This document shows, one piece after another, positions 12,354 to 23,295 of a stretch of 64,000 nucleotides of DNA. The DNA is from Silene conica (lineage: Eukaryota > Streptophyta > Magnoliopsida > Caryophyllales > Caryophyllaceae). The notes under the pieces were generated by a model. That model saw only the letters and a list, made by a program, of their open reading frames with translations, was not told the origin of the DNA and made no database searches. A program made the translations under genes and the position numbers. Position 1 is the first letter of the stretch, and every line of letters begins with the position of its first letter. Where the stretch lies: positions 15,656,247 through 15,720,246 of the forward strand of contig CM055319.2 of NCBI GenBank assembly GCA_029255685.2. The letters run 5' to 3'.

Positions 12354-13206
12354 TCAAAGTTTTAGTTCCAGATCAAGTTCAGGAGATTCATTTTGCCTCA
12401 ACTTCAGTAAATGATCATCGGGCTTTGGAGGCAAATCCATCTTTCCAAATTCATTGTCCTTCAATGACAAGCAAAGGGCGGTGGATTCCATGCATTGTGC
12501 AGCGAGATTAGGTTTATTCGCCATTGTTGGCAGAAAAGATGTCGAACTAGAACCTGCAAAAGGATTAAAGTATGTGGGTCCATGGGATCTTCCTATAGGG
12601 CCTATAGGAGGGGCGTACCGTGCGGTCCACCCATGAAATGATGCATCTGCAGGCTTTAATGAAGAACCCCTATGTAATCCTGCATGGTCTGCGTCACACC
12701 AGTTTGTCCCTGGGTGTAACTTGTGTTGGGGTGAGAGTAAACAGGTCTTGCCTGAAACCATGATCCCCCCTGGCCATATCCATTGTACGGGTGATATGGG
12801 TGACGACGTCCTAAAAGAGGCCCGCGTAGTGGACGTGATAGTATTCCTGGGAGACTGTTTAAGCGAAGGTCATTCGTTGCTTCCATGGCTTTTTGAAGTT
12901 CTCTCTCTTTCTTGTGTGCGTTCTGGTGTCCCCCGAGTGCTTGTGTAGTGGCAAACTTCTGGTCGCAGAATTTGCACGATATGGGACGTTAGGGGAACCA
13001 AACGGATAACAGGAGGAGGAGAAGGCGGTTTGGAAGATTCTCCTTGACTTTCCTCATTAAGTCCGACATTTTGTAGGTCTTCATCAATGCGGGCTATGGG
13101 ACATTGAGAGGGACTGGTAGCCAAAAGGGGCAGGAGGAGGAGGAGGAGGAGAAGGCAATTTGGAAGATTCTCCTTTACTTTCCTCACGAAGTCCGACTTT
13201 TTGTGG
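12354..13206 (-). pseudogene. C2H2 zinc-finger gene, 3' part
   Basis: Minus strand. A single EPF-type finger, CKFCDQKFATTQALGGH followed by QNAHKKEREL, lies at about 12990-12890; plant proteins of this type are nuclear transcription factors. Downstream come a Tyr/Pro/Gly-rich stretch (HPYHPYNGYGQGG), TARYAPPIGPIG and a C-terminus LDLELKL, an EAR-like LxLxL repression motif. Upstream is a proline stretch and RLVPL. Frame breaks are visible between RLVPL and the finger (near 12985) and near 12665. The N-terminal half of the gene lies at 35288-35630, moved away by the nested insertion beginning at 13215. It could not make a normal protein. Confidence 0.75.
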
Positions 13207-13859
13207 CTCTTGATCAGGGCCGTTGTAAAACCCCTCGCGAAAGCGGAAAAAATAAACATACAAAGTACTAAAAATGCAGCGGAATTAAAACTTTTTAACA
13301 TAACTAAACATGCGAGGTGTCCTACTACAATACTGAAACATAAACAAGTACATAAGTACAATATAAAAGCAGCCCAGGATGGCACATCCCTTCAGGCACT
13401 CAAGAACTGAAATGTAAATCTAAAGTCTAGCTAACGTAAAAGTGTAAGTCAATCGATGAAGGATCATCGCTCGCTAGCTCCATGCAACCCCTCTGCCAAC
13501 CTGTCATGTACCTACATACATGTAAACATGTACGCCACAATCAGTGGGGAGTGACTAGAGTTCTCCTAGCCACCTTTTGTAAAGACACGTAACACATAAA
13601 CAATACAACATACTCCAACATATATAAAACATGTGAAGCATATAAATCTCAATATCTAAATCTCAAATCAACATGCAAATACTTATGCAAGGCTCTCAAC
13701 CAACTTCGGAAACTATTTGGAAGGAGAGCCGGTTTCCTTTCCGGTTTCCCGGCCGGGGGGTCTTTCAGTCCAAACCATTTACGAAACTAATCAAAGAGTC
13801 ACCCAATGCCTTGGGTGAACAGTTCTATAGATCAAAGCCATACAACCATCACAATCAAC

Positions 13860-14131
13860 AGCAAGTATAAAGGTTCAGCGGTCAATTTAAGACATAACCT
13901 AAATACCAAACATTCAGCAAGTATAAAGGTTCAGCGGTCAAATTAAGACATAACCTAGATACCAAGCATTCAGCAAGTATAAAGGTTCAGCGGTCAACTT
14001 AAGACATAACCTAGAAACCCAACATTCAGCAAGTATAAAGGTTCAGCGGTCAACTTAAGACATAACCTAAGTACCAAATTCACAAGCAAGGACTCATAGG
14101 CCAACTTAAGGCATAGACCTGCCAATCAACA
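13860..14131 (-). repeat. Hairpin repeats in the solo LTR, left part
   Basis: Four tandem units of about 56 bp with AGGTT ... AACCT arms around CAGCGGTCAACTTAAGACAT. This is the reverse complement of the TATGTCTTAAGTTGACCGCTG loop type in the last units of the plus-strand array. The array continues at 31964-32380. Confidence 0.8.
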
Positions 14132-16951
14132 TGTAAAACCCCTCGCGAAAGCGGAAATATAAAACGTACAAAGTACCCAAAATGCAGCGGAATTAAAACT
14201 TTTTAACATAATTAAACATGCGAGGTGTTTTAACAAACTAAACATGCGGAAGATAAAACATAGATAATTATATAAGTACTATACAAAAGCAGCCCGGGAT
14301 AGCATATCCCTACAGGCACAAAAATACGGAAAACATAAAGCTAAGGTCTAGCTAACGAATGGGTAAAGTCATCGATGAAGGATCATCGCTCGCTAGCCTC
14401 AACATAACCCCCTGAAGAACAGCATCAAGTACCTACACACATACAACATGTGCGCCACAGTCAGTGGGGAGTGACTAGAGTTCTCATAGCCACCTAATGT
14501 CATACAACACAGAACATGTAAACAAGTATCATACTCCAACATAAACAATCATGTGAAGCATTTATCTCAACATCTCGGTCTCCTATCATCATGCGAATAC
14601 TATGCAAAGGCTCTCAACCAACTTCGGAAACTATTTGGAAGTAGAGCCGGTTTCCCTTCCGGTTGCCCGGCCGGGGGGTCTTTCAATCCAAACCATTTAC
14701 GAAACTGAATAAAGAGTCATCCAATGCCTTGGATGAACAATACTATAAGCCAGGTACTAAACTCATCAATATCAACATACATATCTGACACCGTACCAGC
14801 TCTAGGCAAGCAGATATCAACAGCAAGTATATAACACTGTACCCCATCCTAGGCAAGTATATACCATATTCAGCAATATCAAACCATGACCCAATCCTAG
14901 GCATGGAGGGATACAAATACACATTACAAGAGAAAACTCATATGAAGACTCCGTTATACAACCACGGCATAAATACATAGCCTCAGCAATAATTATAATC
15001 CACATGCATAAATACACCTCAGAATACAAAGGCAAGCAAAACTGTGACCTAATCCAAATCACAGCTCTACGAAAATACACCTCAAAATACAAAGGCACAC
15101 AAAGACTGTGACCTAATCCCAATCACAGCCCCAATACAATACACCTCAAAATACAAAGGCAAGCAAAACTGTAACCTAATCCTAATTACAGTTCCACCAA
15201 AATATACCCCATAATACAAAGGCAACACAAAACTGTGACCTAATCCAAATCACAGCCCTACAACAATACACCTCAAAATACAAAGGCAAGCAAAACTGTA
15301 ACCTAATCCAAATTACAGTTCCACCACAATACAAGGCATACCAAACTTTGACCTAATCCAAATCACAGTTCTACAACAACATATCACATCAAAACTATGA
15401 CTTAATCCTAGTCATAGTTTCCTAACTCCAGTACCGAACCTACTCAATTCATAACCAATCATGCAAGCAACGTATATACAAACCAACACTTAATTGACCC
15501 CGGGAATTAAGCCGAGGGAGAGCCGGTTTCCCTTTCGGTTGCCCGACCGGGGGGTCTCTATCCTCACTCTATTCCCGAACCCAATATAGTGTCGCCCGAG
15601 CTTCGGGGACTCCAAACATGCATACGAAGCTTACAGAAAAAGAATCAATGTAATCCGATATGTGAATCAAAAGTTATAAGCAATTTATTATGCATCAGGG
15701 GCTCTCAGCCGGTTGGCCACAGGCGGCCGGTCAACCGGCTGAGAGTCCTTTACTCTTCAGTCGACAATACTCAAAAACAACATAAAAGGCCTCCCAGCCG
15801 GCCGGCCGGCTGCCGGTCCACCGGCTGGGGACCCCTTCTTCCTTTCTCGCATAAACAACACATAACACACAATAGGGACTCCCAGCCGGCCGGCCGGCTG
15901 CCGGTCCACCGGCTGGGGACCCTTTTTCCCAAATTTCTCGAAAATCAAACAATGCAATGAGGGACTCTGAGCCGGCTGGTCGGCCGCCGGTCGGTCGACC
16001 GGCTCAGAGCCTCTGATCGCGCATTTCTTAAATTTCGCCATTTCCAATTCATTCAACACTTTACTAATCCGTCTTAAACATGTTTTTACGCTACAATACA
16101 ACATTTCCCACATGTATACAACATCAATTACACATAAGAACATGTATTCAAACAACCAATTCAAGAGTTAACAAGAAAATCCCAAATAAACCGGTCTTAA
16201 CATGTATACTCCTAAATTCACTTTCTCATCAAATTCTTCCTCAAATCTTCACCAAAATCAGATTATGAGACATTATTAGAACATTAAAGAACTTAAAAAC
16301 CATACTAACTTCATCAAAACACATTAAAATCACATAAAGTGCTAGTTTAGACAAAAGGCCGAGTTTTCTCATTATCGTCACCTTTACTCCGCGAATGCTC
16401 CGGTTTACTCTTCAAGGATCACAAGCTCTTCCTCTGGGTTGTTATTAGCTCCACCTTCAAGCACAAAAACACGGATTAAAGGGTAATTTCGTGATTAGGG
16501 AAAAACAGCCCCGAAATGAAGTTTCACGAAATTGAAAATGAAAGTGATAGAAAGATCATAAATCTCGCAAGGATTCCGAATATGTAATTTTTACCTTGAT
16601 TTGATGAACGGATGATGAAGAATTAACCAAAAGAAGATGAGGATTAAGGAGGTTTTAAGAAGATGAAGTTTACTGTATTCTTATTTGAGGTTGAAGGATT
16701 AAATCGACATATTTGGGTTTAAGGGGTTTATAAGTTGTCCTTTCACCTTTATTGAGTCGGGTTTACTCTATTCAAGCGAAACGGAAAAAGTGAAGCGGTT
16801 TGATATAAAATGAACAAGGCATCTTAAGCTTAAACGATTTTTAAGACGAACTTAACGGAAATCTTAAAAACGTAAATTACAATTATTATTAAATTCCGTG
16901 AATTACTTTATTTTAAGAAGACATTCCTTTACAAAAATACGGGATGTTACA
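14132..16951 (-). repeat. 3' LTR of gag-only gypsy element
   Basis: Starts (minus) TGTAACATCCCG at 16951 and ends GGGGTTTTACA at 14132. It contains four GC-rich AGCCGG/CCGGCT dyads at about 15700-16015 and a hairpin array at 14785-15425. It closely matches the split 5' LTR. Confidence 0.85.
14785..15425 (-). repeat. Second hairpin array in the gag-only element LTR
   Basis: About nine or ten units. On the plus strand CTGTGA/TCACAG and CTGTAA/TTACAG stems alternate around CCTAATCC; the last unit is AACTATGAC/GTCATAGTT. Earlier units have longer loops ending CTAGGCAAG, with stems ATATCTG/CAGATAT and GTATATA/TATATAC. The other LTR repeats this near 19470-20110. Confidence 0.85.
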
Positions 16952-17372
16952 ATCACCCCATCTTTCAAAAAGTTTCGTCCTCGAAACTTGAAAGCAGTAA
17001 CAAGGACAAAGTTAACAGATCAAAGTTTTCACGTAACTTGTTTTACAAACTTAGTTTCCTTTCAAAGATTTCAAACGATTTTTCCAAGGCACAAGTCTTC
17101 GTCAATGGACGTTGGGGTTCTCGTTGTACATTCAAGAGCCCGACATACCAAATCTGAGACAAGTCCCAAAAATTAAATAAATTAAAATTTAAAATTTAGA
17201 TCGATCCGGTGTCGATAAGCCTAGCTCAGGTTATCAAACGTCTCCAATAACGAGTTCAAATGACAATCGACGCTGAGATTAATCAAATTGCAAGGCAAGT
17301 AATTCTTTAAAACCAGGTTTCCCGAAAAATTATCACCAAAACCTATCAAAGTTGAAAGATTATCCACTTCCT
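16952..17372 (-). other. 3' internal region of gag-only element
   Basis: Non-coding between the Gag end and the 3' LTR. It includes the conserved pre-LTR block with GTTTCGAGGACGAAAC sense similarity seen before 27670 in the intact element. No pol domain is present. Confidence 0.6.
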
Positions 17373-18653
17373 TTAACCAAAATCCTTTCGAAAACAAGCT
17401 TTTATTTCAAAAATCTTCAGAAAGAGCAAGTCGCGAAATCTTACAAGTTGCAGTTGGCTGAAAGGAAGGTAGCTTGGTGAAATTACAGGTGCACAGACGG
17501 AAATCGGTGCACGGAGGAGATTAAGATTTAGAGCAAATGATAAGGCCTTGGGCCTTAGAAGAAGATAGGGAAGAAGGGTCAAAGATGAAGACATACCAGT
17601 GATCAACTGAGGGCAAGTCTCTGCAGTAGCTCTGCTCATCACGTACACGGTACCCTTGGTCTTCGGCTTTCGAACAGCACCAGCAGCAGTGGCAGTCCTC
17701 CCAACAACAGTCTTCTTCTCCGGACACTCGTAGAAGCGATGCCCAGGCTTCTTGCAGGTGTAGCACAAGTAGGGATCACCGTTACAGTTAACACCAGGAT
17801 GAAGGGCCTTATGACACTTGAAACACTTCAGGGAAGGATCAGGTGCAGGTCGAGGATCCATGGTCTTGGAGGAACCAATCTTTTAGAACTTTTCATGCTG
17901 AATTTCTGGAGAATCAGGTGAAGGGTCAAGGGGTCTCTTCCCAAGAGAGCGAGCCTGGGGAAAACTGAGAGTAGAAGAAGCTCTAGCCTCAGCATCTATG
18001 GCCTTAATTGAATTCTCAGCCCAAATCGCATCATCATACACCTCCATGAAAGAAGTAGAATCTCTGCGAATCATACTCTCGATGCGGGCACCTAACTTTC
18101 CATTGTAGAAGTAGACTCTCTCGGATTCATCCCTTACGAACCGAGAAGCAAAGTGAGCCAACTAATTAAACTTGTCCGTGAACTCCTGCACTGTCATGTC
18201 TCCTTGCTTGAAATCCATGAATTCTTTGAGTCGCTGTGATCTGAGCTCCTTAGGATAAAACCTCGTCTCGAGCTTATCCTTAAAAGCCTCCCAATAGAAT
18301 AAAGGATCAAGAGTGAAAGTAGGTCCAGTCAATGCCCACCACCTATCGGCCTCAAGGGTCAGAAAGTGAGTGGCTAGCCGCACTCTATTCTCTCTACCCA
18401 CCGAATACAGGGTAAAGCTCATCTCCATCTCCCTGAACCACTCGGTAAGAGCTACCGGATCAACCTCTCCACCATAAGTCTTCACATGGCTACGGGACAT
18501 CTGCGAAGCTACCCAAGAGAAACTACCAGGACGATTAGCCTCGTTGCCTGGCGGTGGAGGAGGTGGAACATTCCCTGCTTGCTGTCTCTGAGTCTCAAGC
18601 AAGTGATGGATTGCTTGCAACATAATGTTATCAGCAGCCGTGGGTCTCACCAT
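17373..18653 (-). pseudogene. Gypsy gag, two in-frame stops
   Basis: The N-terminus MVRPTAADNIMLQAIHHLLE matches the start of the intact polyprotein at 23296. It has the retrotransposon Gag region ([32 protein letters not shown]) and two CCHC knuckles, CFKCHKALHPGVNC and CYTCKKPGHRFYEC. TAG codons at 18164-18162 and 17885-17883 interrupt a single frame. After SRATAE, where protease should begin, the sequence is unrelated, so pol was deleted. The sequence differs clearly from the plus-strand element's Gag, marking a separate subfamily. Confidence 0.8.
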
Positions 18654-18817
18654 CCTTCAAAAGAGAAAACAGTGTTAACCTAACAATTAACAATCACAAA
18701 CAGTCTACCACTTGTCCTTAAGTCTACCCAAATCTCTCATTCATTATTCAGTTTTTGGTCAAGTTAAGTTTGGGGATTACATGAGTGCGTCGGGAGCAAT
18801 AATGCTCTGATACCAAC

Positions 18818-20209
18818 TGTAAAACCCCTCGCGAAAGCGGAAATATAAAACGTACAAAGTACCAAATATGCAGCGGAATTAAAACTTTTTAACATAATTA
18901 AACATGCGAGGTATTTTAACAAACTAAACATGCTGAAGATAAAACATAGATAAGTATATAAGTACTATACAAAAGCAGCCCGGGATAGCATATCCCTACA
19001 GGCACAAAAATACGGAAAACATAAAGCTAAGGTCTAGCTAACGAATGGGTAAAGTCATCGATGAAAGATCATCGCTCGCTAGCCTCAACATAACCCCCTG
19101 AAGAACAGCATCAAGTACCTACATACATACAACATGTGCGCCACAGTCAGTGGGGAGTGACTAGAGTTCTCATAGCCACCTAATGTCATACAACACAGAA
19201 CATGTAAACAAGTATCATACTCCAACATAAACAATCATGTGAAGCATTTATCTCAACATCTCGGTCTCCTATCATCATGCGAATATTATGCAAAGGCTCT
19301 CAACCAACTTCGGAAACTATTTGGAAGTAGAGCCGGTTTCCCTTCCGGTTGCCCGGCCGGGGGGTCTTTCAATCCAAACCATTTACGAAACTGAATAAAG
19401 AGTCATCCAATGCCTTGGATGAACAATACTATAAGCCAGGTACTAAACTCATCAATATCAACATATATATCTGACACCGTACCAGCTCTAGGCAAGCAGA
19501 TATCAACAGCAAGTATATAACACTGTACCCCATCCTAGGCAAGTATATACCATATTCAGCAATATCAAACCATGACCCAATCCTAGGCATGGAGGGATAC
19601 AAATACACATTACAAGAGAAAACTCATATGAAGACTCCGTTATACAACCACGGCATAAATACATAGCCTCAGCAATAATTATAATCCACATGCATAAATA
19701 CACCTCAGAATACAAAGGCAAGCAAAACTGTGACCTAATCCAAATCACAGCTCTACGAAAATAAACCTCAAAATACAAAGGCACACAAAGACTGTGACCT
19801 AATCCCAATCACAGCCCCAATACAATACACCTCAAAATACAAAGGCAAGCAAAACTGTAACCTAATCCTAATTACAGTTCCACCAAAATATACCCCATAA
19901 TACAAAGGCAACACAAAACTGTGACCTAATCCAAATCACAGCCCTACAACAATACACCTCAAAATAGAAAGGCAAGCAAAACTGTAACCTAATCCAAATT
20001 ACAGTTCACCACAATACAAGGCATACCAAACTGTGACCTAATCCAAATCACAGTTCTACAACAACATATCACATCAAAACTATGACTTAATCCTAGTCAT
20101 AGTTTCCTAACTCCATTACCGAACATACTCAATTCATAACCAATCATGCAAGCAACGTATATACAAACCAACACTTAATTGACCCCGGGAATTAAGCCGA
20201 GGGAGAGCC
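18818..20209 (-). repeat. 5' LTR of gag-only element, inner part
   Basis: The inner half of the 5' LTR, adjoining the primer site. It ends at GAGCC (20205-20209), where the plus-strand element inserted. It nearly duplicates 14132-15530, including its hairpin array. Confidence 0.85.
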
Positions 20210-21161
20210 TGTAACATCCCGTATTTTCGTAAATTCTAATTTAATCGTTTTAAATTATTTTACGTAATAAAATAATATTTTAATAATTTAATTCGGAAGA
20301 TTTTAATTTAATTAGTAAGATCCGTCTTAAGAACCTTAAGTCCTTAAGACGAATAATACTTGGTGAACTTAAACTCGTATCATAAATATCCGTTCAAGTG
20401 TCCGACCCATTTAATTGACTCGGAAAGGACAGTCCATAAAACCCCACTAAACCCTTCCATCGACACATTGCTTCCTCCTTCAAACATTTCACTGTAAAAA
20501 TAATCCTCACAAAACCTCCATTTTATTCACCTCTTTTTGAGGAATCCTTCATCATCCGTTCATCGATTTGAGGTAACAATAACATTTTCGGAATCCTCAA
20601 TCGATTTCCAAGCCATCTATCACTTTCTTTTTGTAAATCCTTAACTCTGAAAATGGGGCTGTTTTCTCTTATTTCCGTTTTAAGGGCTTAAAACCCGTTT
20701 TCTATGTTGTAGGTGTTGGCTTAGAGGATCCGGAGATCGATAACTTCGTTGTTGAGGAAGATCTTTAGCCGGATAAGCTTGAAAGGTGACGATAATGAGA
20801 AACTCGGCCTTTATGTGTATATTAGCACTTTTGTTGTGATTTTCCATATGGTTTCTGATTTTGTTCAAAGGATTATGTTTAATGAACTTAGAAGCATGCC
20901 TAGGATTGTTCTTATGTGAGAAATCCATGTCTTATGATGTTGTTACATGTTCATATGCTATTTTCAATTTTTCACAAAGTTAAGACGGATACTTGATATA
21001 ATTGCTTGAGGATTGTTATGGGAATTATATGCTGTTAGATTAGTCGTTTTTAGTATTTGATAATGTTGGGAAATCACCAATTGTAGTCTTGCTTGAGTTG
21101 TGGTGTCGAATTATGAAGTTTTCAGTAGTTTGCGATTTTGCGATTTTCGTATCAGGCTCTC

Positions 21162-21542
21162 TGAGCCGGTCGACCGACCGGCCGCCGGTCGACCGGCTGG
21201 GAGTGTCTCTTCGTGTTTTTGACGATTTTTGGAATATTGGCCTTGGACTGCCAGCCGGCCGACCGGCTGCCTGCCGACCGGCTGGTAGTCAATTTTGTCT
21301 AGGGTTGTTTGCGTAAAGCCTAGGAAGAAAGGGAGCCCAGCCGGCAGACCGGCCGCCTGCCATCCGGCTGGGAGTACGTGTGGGGATGGTTTGCGAGTTT
21401 ATGAAGGCTAGGGTATTGGGTTCCCAGCCGGCCGACCGGCTGCCTGCCGACCGGCTGGGAGTCCTTTGTGGTTCCTTGTGTCGAAAAAGGGAAGTTTGAG
21501 AAGGTCACCAGCCGGCCGACCGGCTGCCTGCCGACCGGCTGG
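21162..21542 (+). repeat. Five GC-rich dyads in the gypsy LTR
   Basis: Five dyads near 21162-21203, 21251-21285, 21335-21372, 21422-21460 and 21508-21542, spaced about 80-90 bp. Most have CCAGCCGG and CCGGCTGG arms around CGACCGGCTGCCTGCCG-like centres. They stand out in AT-rich surroundings. The 3' LTR has the same set near 28625-29005. Confidence 0.85.
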
Positions 21543-21838
21543 GGACTCCTGTAGATTATTTTGAAATCGAAATTTATTTGTAACTTTCAAACGGTTGATC
21601 GGTTTTGATTGAAACTCGTTTTGTATACCCGTGTCATGTATTTGAGGTCCCCGGAGGATGGGCAACATTTTATTGGGTTCGGGAATGGAGTAAGGATAGA
21701 GACCCCCCGGTCGGGTAACCGAAAGGGAAACCGGCTCTCCCTCAACTTAGTTCTCGGGGTCAGTTAAGTGTTGATTAGAAGTTAAGAAAAGTAGAACTAT
21801 AGATTAGTTCATAGACTTTGGTTGATATTGTATTGATG

Positions 21839-22410
21839 CGTATTAAGTTATGCCTTAAGCTGGCCTCTGAACTTAATACGTGAGTTGTTTGTCATATATG
21901 GGGATATGCCTTAAGCTGGCCTCTGAGCCCTATATGTGTATGTTTGTCGTGTCTGGAACATGCCTTAAGCTGGCCTCTGAGTTCAGACATGTGTGATAGT
22001 GATCGCGTCAGATCATGCCTTAAGTTGGCCTCTGAGTCTGACGAGTAGAGCAGCTGCACAACGGGGTAGCTAAGGAACTGACACCTTGCCCGGAGTGCAG
22101 ATGTTTGGTGCTAGAACATGCCTTAAGCTGGCCTCTGAGTTTAGTACCTTGTGATGTGGTGAAGGGACATGCCTTAAGCTGGCCTCTGAGTCCTTTACTT
22201 TTGGATGCTAGTCTATGCCTTAAGTTGGCCGCTGAGTCTAGTGTCTTGCTGATTGGCAGGTCCATGCCTTAAGTTGGCCTCTGAGTCCTCGCTTGCTGAA
22301 TGTTTGGTGTTTAGGTTATGTCTTAAGCTGACCGCTGAACCTTTTCACTTGCTGAACGTTTTGGTATTAGGTTATGTCTTAAGTTGACCGCTGAACCTTT
22401 TACTTGCTGA
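21839..22410 (+). repeat. Hairpin array with constant loop and variable stems
   Basis: About ten units share a loop core ATGCCTTAAGCTGGCCTCTG. The flanking arms differ between units but pair within each. Unit 1 CGTATTAAGTT/AACTTAATACG is perfect over 11 bp; unit 2 CATATATGGGG/CCCTATATGTG pairs over 11 positions with two G.T wobbles; unit 4 CGTCAGA/TCTGACG; unit 5 GGTGCTA-AAC/GTTTAGTACC pairs with one bulge and a wobble. Units 8-10 pair less well. The 3' LTR has the array at about 29306-29820. Confidence 0.85.
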
Positions 22411-23130
22411 ATTTATCTGCTTACCTTGAGTGGGTCCGTGTCAGATATAGATATCGATAGTGATGAGTAAATGTATATCTGTTGAGTTATGGTTTGATCA
22501 TCCAAGGCATTGGGTGACTCTTAATTCGGTTTCATAAATAGTTGGATTGAAAGACCCCCCGACTGGGCAACCAGTAGGGAAACCGGCTCTCCTTCCTAAT
22601 TGTTTATGAAGTTGGTTGAGAGCCGTGCAATATAATCGCATGATAGTAAGAGATCATATGATGAGATGTTTATGCTTCACATGTTGATATATGTTGGAGT
22701 ATTCTGTATTGTTTTATGTGTTACGTGTTGTCACAAAAGGTGGCTAGGAGAACTCTAGTCACTCCCCACTGATTGTGGCGTACATGTTTTCATGTATGTA
22801 GGTACATGCAGGTTGGAGATGGGTTCACGAGAGGGCTAGCGAGTGATGATCCTGCTGTCATCATATGACTTACCTTGTATCGTTTAGCTGGACTCGTAGT
22901 GTTACTTTCGTTTTGGTGCCTGTAGGGATGTTCCATCCCAGGCTGATGTATATATTTGTTTCCGATACTTAGACCTGTTACTTATCTATTTTGGTTTTAA
23001 TCTAGTTTCAGTTTCTGTTCAGTTTAAGACTTCTCGCATGTTGTTCAGTTACTTTAAAAAGTTTTAAATTCCGCTGCATTTTTGGTACTTTTATGTGTTT
23101 ATATTTCCGCTTTCGCGAGGGGTTTTACAG

Positions 23131-23143
23131 TTGGTATCAGAGC
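23131..23143 (+). promoter_or_regulatory. Primer binding site
   Basis: TTGGTATCAGAGC directly after the 5' LTR is complementary to the 3' end of plant initiator methionine tRNA, the usual primer for minus-strand DNA synthesis in this group. Confidence 0.85.
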
Positions 23144-23295
23144 ATTATTGCTCCCGACGCACTCATGTGACCCTCAACCTTAACTTGACCAAATAAACAA
23201 ATAATGAATGAGAGATGGGTAGATCTAAGGACTTATTTTGTAGTCTATTTGTGATTGCTAATTGTTAAGCTAATACTTGTTTTCTCTTTTGAAGG

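Larger units (their letters stand above)
20210..23129 (+). repeat. 5' LTR (2920 bp)
   Basis: Starts TGTAACATCCCG and ends GGGGTTTTACA. It contains five GC-rich dyads (21162-21542), ten hairpin units (21839-22410) and a segment near 21695-21735 with CCCCCGGTCGGGTAACCG. It would supply the promoter and polyadenylation signals; their positions cannot be fixed by eye. Confidence 0.92.

Noticed and set aside
14817-15122. Open frame of 101 codons duplicated at 19503-19808
   Set aside because: It is in the hairpin array of both LTR copies. The duplication reflects the LTRs, the composition is repeat-driven and no domain is seen.
15000-15430. CRISPR-like array of short repeats with spacers
   Set aside because: Repeat bodies are small hairpins with near-constant spacers, sit inside a plant LTR and occur again in the partner LTR. 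No cas genes; eukaryotic context.
15589-15960. Open frames rich in Arg/Pro/Gly across the GC dyads (also near 21089-21668, 28505-29129, 30487-30972)
   Set aside because: The CG-rich palindromes lack stops on both strands, giving chance readings in overlapping frames.
20680-20928. 82-codon minus-strand frame repeated at 28141-28389
   Set aside because: Antisense reading in the 5' and 3' LTR; no similarity or start context.
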